DNA of 12,969 bases from Clostridium sp. CAG:448 (GTDB lineage: Bacteria > Bacillota > Clostridia > Oscillospirales > CAG-272): positions 19,947 to 32,915 of the forward strand of contig FR890479.1 in NCBI GenBank assembly GCA_000433415.1. Direction: 5' to 3'. Below the pieces are notes generated by a model. That model was not told the DNA's origin and searched no databases. It saw only the letters and a list, made by a program, of their open reading frames with translations. The first letter of the stretch is position 1, and every line of letters starts with the position of its first letter. The translations under genes and the position numbers were made by a program. Shown here one piece after another: positions 1-6,726 of the stretch.

Positions 1-318
1 CACGAAACAGATGACCGGGCGACGGAATTTCTCCGCCTCCTTGATCAACCGCAACGCCTTACGATACCCCTCGGGCAAAACACAACCGAAATTGCGGTAC
101 ATTCTCTCCTGCAAATCTCTTCCCTTTTCGATGCCGATCACGGTAACGGGCAGGTCGTGCAGTCTTGCAATACCGCCGATCACCGCATGATCATCGGCGA
201 ATGCACGGTCGCCATGCAGTTCACAAAAATCGGTGAAAATATCACCGGATTCAATATAATCAATGGCAGTCGCCCGCCCGTTTTTGCGGGCACGACTGAT
301 TTTTTCATAGACGGTCAC
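1..318 (-). CDS. accA: Acetyl-CoA carboxylase carboxyltransferase alpha subunit, N-terminal part (runs off left edge)
   Basis: AccA and AccD form the carboxyltransferase that moves the carboxyl group from carboxybiotin to acetyl-CoA, making malonyl-CoA in the cytoplasm. The first 106 codons are visible and run open to base 1. They read VTVYEKISRARKNGRATAID at the start, then ELHGDRAFADDHAVIGGIAR, then PVTVIGIEKGRD and RNFGCVLPEGYRKALRLIKE, ending in RPVICFV. These blocks are characteristic of AccA, which is usually about 310 to 320 residues, so roughly two thirds is missing. The start is GTG at 316-318, preceded by a GGAGGAG site; no in-frame ATG fits better. It lies 30 bases after the accD stop and is the last visible gene of the ACP-to-accA operon. 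Whether accB/accC or an enoyl reductase follows cannot be seen. The family call is firm; only the start codon is inferred. Confidence 0.95.
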   Translation of the reverse strand, partial: MTVYEKISRARKNGRATAIDYIESGDIFTDFCELHGDRAFADDHAVIGGIARLHDLPVTVIGIEKGRDLQERMYRNFGCVLPEGYRKALRLIKEAEKFRRPVICFV

Positions 319-348
319 AAGCAATCTCCTCCCTCTTTATCATCAGCG

Positions 349-1176
349 TCAGTCCTCGTGCAGAGAAAGCAATTTCGCAAGGTGAGAACGCTGTTCTTCG
401 CGTGGAATGATCTCATCCAAAAAACCGTTCTGCATCTGAAACTCCGCCGTCTGGAAGGTATCCGGAAGTGTTTCTCCCGTTACCTGCTCCACCACGCGCT
501 TCCCGGCAAATCCGATACGGGCATGCGGCTCGGAGAAAATAATGTCTCCCAACATGGCAAAGCTGGCAGTCACGCCGCCCATCGTCGGATCGGTAATTCC
601 CACAATGTATAAAAGACCCGCGTCGCTGTGACGCTTGACGGCAGCAGAAACCTTTGCCATCTGCATCAGGGAAAGCATGCCCTCCTGCATACGTGCACCG
701 CCGGATACCGTGTATCCGATCACCGGCAAATGTTCGGCAATGGCATACTCAAAGAGTGCGGTAATCCGGTCGCCGACCACCGTTCCCATTGAACCCATCA
801 TAAATTCCGGATTCATTACAAACAGACAGGTATCATGCCCTTCAATCCGTGCCCTGCCGCAAAGAACCCCCTCGTTTTCGTGGCTTTTCTTTTTGGCACC
901 GGCATACTTTTCCTTATATTCGGGAAATGCCAACGGATCCGTGAAGATCTCTCCGCCAAACAGTTCGGTAAATGTTCCCGGATCGGCAAGCATTCCCACA
1001 CGCACCCTGACCGGCATCGGCAGGTAGGCATTGCACTGCGGGCAGATGAAAAAGCGTTCCTCCGCTTCCTCGTTTGGCATGCCCGCCTTGCACTTGGGAC
1101 AGGTGCGCACCTGCCCAGCGGGGGCAGAAGCAACATTTTTTCCCGTTCCGGCTCTTTCCAATTCGGCAATCGGCAT
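349..1176 (-). CDS. accD: Acetyl-CoA carboxylase carboxyltransferase beta subunit
   Basis: AccD is the zinc-binding half of the carboxyltransferase that makes malonyl-CoA together with AccA. The 275-residue protein has the N-terminal zinc ribbon CxxC-x15-CxxC (Cys26, Cys29, Cys45, Cys48), followed by the crotonase-like carboxyltransferase fold. That fold includes the conserved stretches PEFMMGSMGTVVG, SGGARMQEGMLSLMQMAK and ITDPTMGGVTASFAMLGD. The length is slightly under the E. coli protein (304), within the usual range. The ATG at 1174-1176 has a GGAGGAG site eight bases upstream. The gene starts two bases after the fabD stop, so translational coupling is likely. Placement of accD-accA at the end of an ACP/ketosynthase/FabG/FabZ/FabD operon supplies the extender unit to that pathway. 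No biotin carrier or biotin carboxylase gene is in view, so those subunits must come from outside the window. Confidence 0.97.
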   Translation of the reverse strand: MPIAELERAGTGKNVASAPAGQVRTCPKCKAGMPNEEAEERFFICPQCNAYLPMPVRVRVGMLADPGTFTELFGGEIFTDPLAFPEYKEKYAGAKKKSHENEGVLCGRARIEGHDTCLFVMNPEFMMGSMGTVVGDRITALFEYAIAEHLPVIGYTVSGGARMQEGMLSLMQMAKVSAAVKRHSDAGLLYIVGITDPTMGGVTASFAMLGDIIFSEPHARIGFAGKRVVEQVTGETLPDTFQTAEFQMQNGFLDEIIPREEQRSHLAKLLSLHED

Positions 1177-1178
1177 AC

Positions 1179-2126
1179 TCAGGCTCCTCCTCCGTTCCGC
1201 ATCCGGGCAACCACTGTTTTCAGCGTGTCAACATCATTGACGGTCAAAGCACACGCCTCCGGCAAGGTCCGGTTGACAAAACCGGTCAGGGTGTGCCCTG
1301 CACCCACCTCAACAAACGTATCGATTCCGTCTTCCCACATCCGACGCAAAGTATCCTCCCACCGGACAGGCGAGCAAACCTGTTTTGTCAGGCACTCTGT
1401 AATCCCGTCACGATCTGCCGGATACGGCATTCCCGTGCGGTTTGCGTACAATGCGACCGCAGGTGCACAAACCTCTGCGGCATCCAGGAAAGCCCGCAGG
1501 ATGGGCGCAACCTTTTGCATATATGGTGTATGAAAAGCACCGCTCACCGGCAAACGGACTGCCCTGCCGCCCGCAGCCTTCGCCGCAGTACACAGTGCGT
1601 CGATGCTCTCCGCCTTGCCCGCACAACTGATCTGCCCAGGGCAGTTATAATTGACCGGCCATACCTCGCAAAGATCGGCGCAAAGGCGTTCCACCGTCGG
1701 CGCATCCAGTTTCAGTACCGCCGCCATGCCGCCCGGGTGCAATGCGGACTGCCAGTCCATGCTTTCTCCCCGCAAGAGAACCAAACGGAACGCCTCTTCG
1801 TAGGAAAGAACCCCTGCAAACGCCGCGGCGGGAATTTCTCCCAACGAAAAGCCCGCAACCGCGTCCGGCACAATTCCTGCCGCCCGCAAAGAAACAGCGA
1901 TGGCAAGATCTGTCAAAAACAGTGCCGGCTGTGTATTGATTGTGCGTCCGAGCAACGCACCGTCCGATTCACTGCCCTGTCCAAAGCAGATACCTGTGAT
2001 TCCGGTGCGGATTTCCTCTCCCATGGAGAAAATCTCTGCCGCCTCCGGAATAGCTTCGACGATGTCCTTCCCCATGCCGACGTTCTGGGCGCCCTGCCCT
2101 GCAAACAAAAACGCTGTTTTTCCCAT
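1179..2126 (-). CDS. fabD: Malonyl-CoA:ACP transacylase
   Basis: FabD transfers the malonyl group from CoA to the phosphopantetheine arm of ACP. The 315-residue protein has the typical length and landmarks: the oxyanion loop FAGQGAQNVGMG near residue 11, the nucleophile motif GFSLGE with Ser94, the malonyl-carboxylate-binding Arg119 (in LLRGESM), the NYNCPGQ block near 160, and the catalytic His199 in SGAFHTPYM. The residue before the catalytic Ser is Phe where many FabD proteins have His (GHSLGE), and IPAAA replaces the commoner YAAL after the Glu. Neither change removes a catalytic residue. The ATG at 2124-2126 follows a GGAAGAG site and begins three bases after the fabZ stop. It is followed almost directly by accD, so malonyl-CoA synthesis and loading are encoded together. 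Confidence 0.97.
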   Translation of the reverse strand: MGKTAFLFAGQGAQNVGMGKDIVEAIPEAAEIFSMGEEIRTGITGICFGQGSESDGALLGRTINTQPALFLTDLAIAVSLRAAGIVPDAVAGFSLGEIPAAAFAGVLSYEEAFRLVLLRGESMDWQSALHPGGMAAVLKLDAPTVERLCADLCEVWPVNYNCPGQISCAGKAESIDALCTAAKAAGGRAVRLPVSGAFHTPYMQKVAPILRAFLDAAEVCAPAVALYANRTGMPYPADRDGITECLTKQVCSPVRWEDTLRRMWEDGIDTFVEVGAGHTLTGFVNRTLPEACALTVNDVDTLKTVVARMRNGGGA

Positions 2127-2129
2127 CAG

Positions 2130-2606
2130 TTACTTCTCTTCCTCGTTTTCCCGGTCGCTCCCGGTTTCTTCCAGTAAATTCTTATCCATGGCGGTAAACG
2201 CAAGCGTCCCCTTGCTGCGTAGCTGGCCGTCAACGGTGACGGTCGCATCAAAGACGATCAGCGGTCCGCCTCCGCTTTTTTTGTTGACGGAAACCGTCAT
2301 AACATCTCCCGGCAAAACCGGCTTTACAAACTTAAAACCATCGACCTTCAGCAACACATACAGGCGGTCGTCTTCCGTTCCGTCCGCCTCTACCGTCAAA
2401 GAACAGAGCTGTGCACAGCTCTCAATAATCAGCACACCGGGCAGAATAGGGGCATCCGGGAAGTGCCCGGCAAACCACGGATCGTTGATGGAAACCGTTT
2501 TGGTCCCCACGGCAGACTGCCCGGGCGCAAGGGTGAGCACGCGCTCGATCATCTGAAACGGCGGGCGCTGTTTCAGGCGGCGGTTGACAGCATAGATGTT
2601 CATCAT
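2130..2606 (-). CDS. fabZ: 3-hydroxyacyl-ACP dehydratase, FabZ type
   Basis: FabZ removes water from (3R)-hydroxyacyl-ACP to give trans-2-enoyl-ACP. The 158-residue hot-dog-fold protein has the signature GHFPDAPILPGVLIIESCAQ with catalytic His48 and Glu62. A Glu rather than Asp in the second position points to FabZ rather than FabA. The start is the first ATG of an ATGATG pair, nine bases after GGAGG. It overlaps the fabG stop as ATGA, so the longer frame reaching back to 2657 lies inside fabG and is not the gene. The acidic tail (last 15 or so residues) is longer than in compact FabZ proteins. Its place between fabG and fabD completes the reduce-and-dehydrate half of the elongation cycle. 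Isomerase activity cannot be judged from sequence. Confidence 0.96.
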   Translation of the reverse strand: MMNIYAVNRRLKQRPPFQMIERVLTLAPGQSAVGTKTVSINDPWFAGHFPDAPILPGVLIIESCAQLCSLTVEADGTEDDRLYVLLKVDGFKFVKPVLPGDVMTVSVNKKSGGGPLIVFDATVTVDGQLRSKGTLAFTAMDKNLLEETGSDRENEEEK

Positions 2607-3334
2607 AATGAGATTCCTCCGTCCACGGTCAGAATCTGACCGGTCATATAGGCACATGCGTCCGACGCAAGCATGGAAACAATCCCCGCAACATCCTCCA
2701 CACGTCCCAGCCGATGCATGGGAATCGCATCCAGATATTCTTTTTTCTTTTCCTCCGGCAGCGCATCCAGCATCTCGGTTTCAATAAAGCCCGGTGCAAC
2801 GGCATTGACACGGATTCCGTAGGGCGCAAGCTCCTTTGCCATGGTCTGTGTCATGGAGTTTACCGCACCCTTGGTGGCACTGTATACACATTGTCCGGGC
2901 AAGGCAAGAATGCCGCTGACGGACGACATGTTGATGATGACACCGCTTTTTCTGCGAAACATTTTCAGCACCGCCTGCTGTGCACAGTACAGATATCCCT
3001 TTACGTTCAGTTCCATGCACCGATCCAATGTATCCTTGTTCAGCATCAGCAGATACTCGTCCTTCACGATCCCGGCATTGTTGACCAATACGTCAATCTG
3101 ACCGTATGCTTTGCTGACCGCCCGCATCATAGCGGCAACCTGTGCCGGATCCGAAACATCCGCACGGCAGAGCATGCCGTCACCGCCTGCAGCGCGGATC
3201 TCGTCCAGAACTGCCGCTGCCTCCGGCTCACTGTGTGCGTAATTAACCACGGTTATGTAACCGTCCCTCGCAAGACGCAATGCACACGCGCGTCCGATTC
3301 CACGGGAAGCTCCCGTTACAACTGCAACCTTCAA
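2603..3334 (-). CDS. fabG: 3-oxoacyl-ACP reductase, FabG type
   Basis: FabG reduces 3-oxoacyl-ACP to (3R)-hydroxyacyl-ACP with NADPH. The 243-residue short-chain dehydrogenase has the nucleotide-binding motif TGASRGIG (residues 7 to 14), NNAG (86 to 89), and the catalytic set Asn110, Ser138, Tyr151 and Lys155 in YSATK. As far as I recall, this is the same numbering as E. coli FabG. The C-terminal TGQILTVDGG is also typical. The start is TTG at 3332-3334, eight bases after GGAGG, with a run of seven T between them; it gives the family's normal N-terminus (KVAVVTGAS) and no in-frame ATG does. It lies 33 bases after the ketosynthase stop and overlaps fabZ by ATGA. Context and close family match make a fatty-acid or polyketide ketoreductase much more likely than a sugar or steroid SDR. 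Confidence 0.95.
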   Translation of the reverse strand: MKVAVVTGASRGIGRACALRLARDGYITVVNYAHSEPEAAAVLDEIRAAGGDGMLCRADVSDPAQVAAMMRAVSKAYGQIDVLVNNAGIVKDEYLLMLNKDTLDRCMELNVKGYLYCAQQAVLKMFRRKSGVIINMSSVSGILALPGQCVYSATKGAVNSMTQTMAKELAPYGIRVNAVAPGFIETEMLDALPEEKKKEYLDAIPMHRLGRVEDVAGIVSMLASDACAYMTGQILTVDGGISL

Positions 3335-3367
3335 AAAAACGCCCTCCGTTTTCTTTTCTCGCTCCGA

Positions 3368-5746
3368 TCACTTTTCCAGAATGACGGCGGTATAAGAGCC
3401 ACCGGCACCGTAGGAAATGACTAAGAGGCGCTTCATTGCCCCCGTATCAACTGTCACACACTCCATCTGCGCACTGTTTCTTCTGTACGCCTTGGTGCAA
3501 GCCGGCAGATCTCCGTGCAGCAGCAATGCTCCATGCGCCATTGCAAGCGCCGCAGAAGCCGCGCGCCCCTCGCCGGTACGGTCCTTGACGGAAAGCAGCG
3601 GCAGAGTCCCGAGTGCAGGGAAAGCACAAAGTCCCTCCGCTTCAGCCGCATCAACCGACCCTTCTCCGTTGGCAAAACCGATCACAGCGTCTATCTCTTC
3701 CGGACGCACACCCGCATCGACAAACGCAGAGGAGATTGCATTGGCAAGTCCCTGACCGGAACCCTTCACGGTTCCGAACGGAACACTCTCATGCGCCATC
3801 CCGTATCCCGCGATGTGGCAGTAAACCCGTGCGCCACGCGCGTTTGCGGACGCTTCGGTCTCAGTCAGCAAAGAGATACTGCCATCCGACAGCGAGAACT
3901 GCTTTTTGCCTTCATAGGGCAACACATGCGTATCCGCCACCAAACCCAAACCATGATACAGCTCGGAAATGATCGCGCTGTTTTCATCCGTTCCGGTTGC
4001 GAGCATTGCATCCTCCCAACCGTTGCGCATGACCTGCATGGCGTATGCCACGGACTGCAATCCCGACTGCGCGCCGTTGGTAACCGTCACATTATATCCT
4101 TTGATTCCGGCACAAATGGACAGATATCCACCTGCTGCATTGTATACGGTATTGGGGAACTTAAACGCACTGCCCCCTACATTGCCCTTTTGTACAAGCT
4201 GGTTCTGGAAGTCCAGACTCGGTCCCAACGCGCCTTCCGAGGTACCGACAATCATACCGATACGTCCTGCATTTTCGTCGGTTACGGCATAACCGCCGTC
4301 ATGCAGAGCCTCCATACCGGACACCGCCTGCAACTGGCTCAGATGATCCAGCTTGCGATAAAATGCCATCTTGAGGTTCTGTGCCTCATAATCCGCCGCA
4401 CCGATTACGGAAGCACTTTCCGCACCCTCGCAGATCACATCATTTTTGCAGGCGGCGATATATGCGTCCTTACCGTTCCCCAGCGGAGTCACAATACCCA
4501 GTCCCGTAACGGCAATACGAGGAGCATCCGGCGCAGCCGGCATATGTGTTTCGTTCTTGTCAAAGATGATACTGGCGTTGTTCCCGCCGAATGCAAAAGA
4601 ATTGTTCATCACCGCATGCAAATTTTTCTTCTGCGGCAGATTGGGGCAGAAATCCATCTTTCCCGCCTTTTCGGCAAGCAGAGGCAGATCCTCCTCCTTA
4701 TATCCCAGCGTAGGCGGGATCGTATTCTCCACCAACGCCTTGATTGCAAAAACAGCCTCAATGGCACCGGCGGCACCCAGACAGTGTCCGGTCATCGCTT
4801 TGGTAGAGCTGACTGCCAGATCGTCGTGCTTACCGTCAAAAATCGTGTGCAGAGACAAAAATTCCGCCTCGTCATTTTTCGCCGTACCGGTACCGTGTGC
4901 ATTTACATAATCAATATCGGACTCCGTCAAACCGGAATGGGCAATCGCGGCACGAATTGCGCTCATCTGCCCTTCTCCGTCCGGGCGGGGAGCGGTGATA
5001 TGATGTGCGTCGCTGCTGATTCCGGAACCGGCAACCTCGCAATAGATATGTGCACCGCGTGCAACGGCGTGTTCATAGGACTCCACGATAACGGCGCCGG
5101 CACCTTCGCCCAGCGTAATACCGTGGGAGCGGTTAAAGGGAGAACAGGAATTCTCATCCAGTGCATGCAACGACAAAAAGCCGGCGTACGGCACCGACGA
5201 GAAAGCATCTGTTCCACCCGCAATCACAACATCCGCCTTTCCGGCGCGGATCAGATCCGACGCATAAGCAATGCTGATTGTTCCCGCCGCGCAGGCATTT
5301 GCAACATTGGTTACAACCCCGCCTGCACGATATGCCTGTGCAACGTGGTTTGCAATCGCGGAGATCGGCATCTTGAGAATATCTGCTGGCTGTTTTCCGG
5401 CACGGTAATAATGCTCAAGACTTCTTCCGCCGCCGACACAGCTTCCCACAATCACGCTGCTCCGGGGGCTGTTTCCGAAATGCTCGATACCGGCATCACG
5501 CATTGCCTCATCGGCTGCCTGCAAGCACAGCGCCGTCGCCCGGTCGGGACCATTCTCTTTTTCCGCAAAATCCTTGACTTCCGCGGCATAATCGGCATAA
5601 CAATTCTCTGTGTCAACGGTTCTCGTGTGATCAATGCCGGTGCGGGAGGCAAGAATGCTCTCCCAGCACTCGTCGACATTGTGTCCGATCGCACTGATAA
5701 CACCAAGTCCCGTGATCACACATCTGACTGGTTTCTTTTTCATCAT
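3368..5746 (-). CDS. Fused ketosynthase / chain-length-factor-like protein (tandem KS domains)
   Basis: This 792-residue protein has two complete thiolase-fold ketosynthase domains in one chain, twice the length of FabF (about 410). Domain 1 (about 5 to 396) is a bona fide KS: Cys152 in NACAAGT, His284 in NAHGTGT, Lys316 and His321 in SSTKAMTGH, and the SFAFGGNN gate loop. Domain 2 (about 410 to 792) restarts with IAVTGLGIVTPLG but has lost the catalytic residues. At the elbow it reads NGAQSGLQS (Ala559-Gln560; no Cys). The HGTG His is replaced by Asn693, and the TGH His by Glu726, while Lys721 remains. That is the pattern of the KS-beta or chain-length factor of type II polyketide synthases. 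The linker (about 397 to 409) holds no ACP. The two halves probably form an intramolecular KS/CLF pair that elongates malonyl-ACP. The gene starts six bases after the ACP stop; ATG 5744-5746 or the adjacent ATG 5741-5743 may be used (AAGG just upstream). Product unknown. Confidence 0.9.
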   Translation of the reverse strand: MMKKKPVRCVITGLGVISAIGHNVDECWESILASRTGIDHTRTVDTENCYADYAAEVKDFAEKENGPDRATALCLQAADEAMRDAGIEHFGNSPRSSVIVGSCVGGGRSLEHYYRAGKQPADILKMPISAIANHVAQAYRAGGVVTNVANACAAGTISIAYASDLIRAGKADVVIAGGTDAFSSVPYAGFLSLHALDENSCSPFNRSHGITLGEGAGAVIVESYEHAVARGAHIYCEVAGSGISSDAHHITAPRPDGEGQMSAIRAAIAHSGLTESDIDYVNAHGTGTAKNDEAEFLSLHTIFDGKHDDLAVSSTKAMTGHCLGAAGAIEAVFAIKALVENTIPPTLGYKEEDLPLLAEKAGKMDFCPNLPQKKNLHAVMNNSFAFGGNNASIIFDKNETHMPAAPDAPRIAVTGLGIVTPLGNGKDAYIAACKNDVICEGAESASVIGAADYEAQNLKMAFYRKLDHLSQLQAVSGMEALHDGGYAVTDENAGRIGMIVGTSEGALGPSLDFQNQLVQKGNVGGSAFKFPNTVYNAAGGYLSICAGIKGYNVTVTNGAQSGLQSVAYAMQVMRNGWEDAMLATGTDENSAIISELYHGLGLVADTHVLPYEGKKQFSLSDGSISLLTETEASANARGARVYCHIAGYGMAHESVPFGTVKGSGQGLANAISSAFVDAGVRPEEIDAVIGFANGEGSVDAAEAEGLCAFPALGTLPLLSVKDRTGEGRAASAALAMAHGALLLHGDLPACTKAYRRNSAQMECVTVDTGAMKRLLVISYGAGGSYTAVILEK

Positions 5747-5752
5747 GCCGCC

Positions 5753-6001
5753 TTACTGCTCCGCATGTGCCACAACGTAAGCGGCAAGCGCATTGATATT
5801 GCGGAAATGTTCTTTGCCCACACCCGTCATCGGTACGCCGTATTCTTCGTCAATCGCGGAAATAATTTCCAAAGAGTCAATGGAATCCAGACCGATTCCG
5901 TCATTGAAAAGGACCGTATCATATTCCAGCACATCCGGTTCAATTCCCAGACGGTCACACAGCATTTCTTTGATTTTTGCCTTTACTTCATTCTCATTCA
6001 T
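5753..6001 (-). CDS. Acyl carrier protein (phosphopantetheine-binding)
   Basis: This 82-residue acidic helical protein carries the growing acyl chain on a 4'-phosphopantetheine arm. The attachment site is Ser40 in GIGLDSIDSLEI. It is a full-length ACP with the usual helix-loop-helix pattern. The primary fatty-acid ACP in most bacteria reads roughly LGADSLDTVEL. The GLDSID form here is more like carrier proteins of specialised type II systems such as aryl-polyene clusters; that comparison is from memory. It is the first gene of the operon: ATG at 5999-6001, GGAGG eight bases upstream, promoter at 6052-6080. The KS/CLF fusion follows after six bases, so it is the natural partner of that enzyme. 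I leave the symbol blank because it may not be the housekeeping acpP. Confidence 0.93.
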   Translation of the reverse strand: MNENEVKAKIKEMLCDRLGIEPDVLEYDTVLFNDGIGLDSIDSLEIISAIDEEYGVPMTGVGKEHFRNINALAAYVVAHAEQ

Positions 6002-6032
6002 GTTCAGTTCCTCCTGTTTTCCGTAAATCCCG

Positions 6033-6043
6033 GTTGATTCAAC
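6033..6043. promoter_or_regulatory. Candidate operator palindrome just downstream of the ACP-operon promoter
   Basis: GTTGAATCAAC (minus strand) is an interrupted palindrome, two five-base arms around a central A. It lies eight bases beyond the -10 hexamer at 6052-6057, so it overlaps the likely start of transcription. A repressor bound here would block the operon. The adjacent divergence-free TetR gene at 6108-6695 is the obvious candidate ligand-responsive repressor. A related GTTGATT stretch occurs upstream of the TetR gene itself, but its second arm is poor. This is an inference from position and symmetry only. Confidence 0.35.
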
Positions 6044-6051
6044 ATGTGTTT

Positions 6052-6080
6052 ATTGTAACAAAACCACTTTGTGCTGACAA
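6052..6080 (-). promoter_or_regulatory. Sigma-A type promoter of the ACP / KS-CLF / fab / acc operon
   Basis: On the minus strand TTGTCA (6075-6080) and TACAAT (6052-6057) are separated by exactly 17 bases. Each matches five of six consensus positions. It lies in the 106-base gap between the TetR stop and the ACP start, leaving a leader of roughly 45 bases. It indicates that the operon is transcribed separately from the TetR gene, although read-through is also possible because no terminator is visible between them. Confidence 0.7.
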
Positions 6081-6107
6081 TAGACAAAAAATCTCCAGTG
6101 CCACAAT

Positions 6108-6695
6108 TTATGACACCGGAGCATGATTTGTAATAGAAAAATTCTTTGCGGGAGTAAGAAGCTCACGCGACATCTGGGTAAATGCGTCTACGGTCAAATG
6201 ATAGCGTCCGACAATATCGTCGTTCATTCCGTTTTTTGACCAATCAATACACATACCCAAAAGCTCGCACTTGATAAAATAGGTCATCAGGCGCTGCTCT
6301 TCCGGCGTAATATCGCTTCCGCTCATGTATTCCTGTGCCAACACGTGCGCGGTATGATCGCACATCTTGATCACAAAATCCTCATATACCCCCCTGTCGG
6401 CAGAATGGTAAATATGTTCCACCGCATGCGGATTTTTGCGGACAAACGCGTACGCCCCCAGGATGCATTCTTCCATGGAATTGGCGGTCGGATGCTCACG
6501 GATCATGCGCTCCGCAGCCTCATTCATGGTCTGCTCAAGCAAGTCCGGTACACTTTTGAAATGGTAGTAAAAAGTGTTGCGGCTGATTCCGACCTGATCT
6601 GCAATACTTTTGACACTGATCTTATGCAACGGGCGCTCGTTGAGCAAACTGATCAGTGCTGACCGAATTGAATCCTTGGTATAATCCATTGGCAT
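6108..6695 (-). CDS. TetR/AcrR family transcriptional regulator
   Basis: This is a 195-residue TetR-type repressor. The N-terminal helix-turn-helix lies in about residues 5 to 50, with ISVKSIADQVGISRNTFYYH as the recognition segment and FKSVPDLLEQT after it. The C-terminal ligand domain includes YFIKCELLGMCIDWSKNGM, resembling the TetR_C_8 (DhaS-like) subgroup. The start chosen is ATG 6693-6695, ten bases after GGGAGG; ATG 6687-6689 is an alternative. A longer frame to 6728 is unlikely because its ATG sits inside the TATAAT of this gene's own promoter. It is immediately upstream of, and on the same strand as, the ACP/KS operon. It is therefore the likely local regulator of that operon, responding perhaps to an acyl-CoA or acyl-ACP product; ligand and targets are inference. 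It is not FapR, which has a different fold. Confidence 0.9.
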   Translation of the reverse strand: MPMDYTKDSIRSALISLLNERPLHKISVKSIADQVGISRNTFYYHFKSVPDLLEQTMNEAAERMIREHPTANSMEECILGAYAFVRKNPHAVEHIYHSADRGVYEDFVIKMCDHTAHVLAQEYMSGSDITPEEQRLMTYFIKCELLGMCIDWSKNGMNDDIVGRYHLTVDAFTQMSRELLTPAKNFSITNHAPVS

Positions 6696-6726
6696 TCCGT
6701 ACCGACCTCCCTTCCGTATATGAGTC

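Noticed and set aside
1074..2177. A 367-codon plus-strand open frame opposite fabD
   Set aside because: It is antisense to fabD and part of accD, which carry all their catalytic motifs. Its product is Arg/Cys-rich without motifs.
3368..5746. The double-length ketosynthase as an artefact of a missed stop between two genes
   Set aside because: The frame is continuous, the linker at residues about 397 to 409 is coding in character, and domain 2 lacks its own ribosome-binding site and start at the junction. A lost stop remains formally possible but is not indicated.
3515..6037. An 840-codon plus-strand open frame opposite the KS-CLF and ACP genes
   Set aside because: It is antisense to two well-supported genes, its product has no recognisable family motif, and it is rich in Arg, His, Cys and Ile as expected of a reading shadow. 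No ribosome-binding site supports it.
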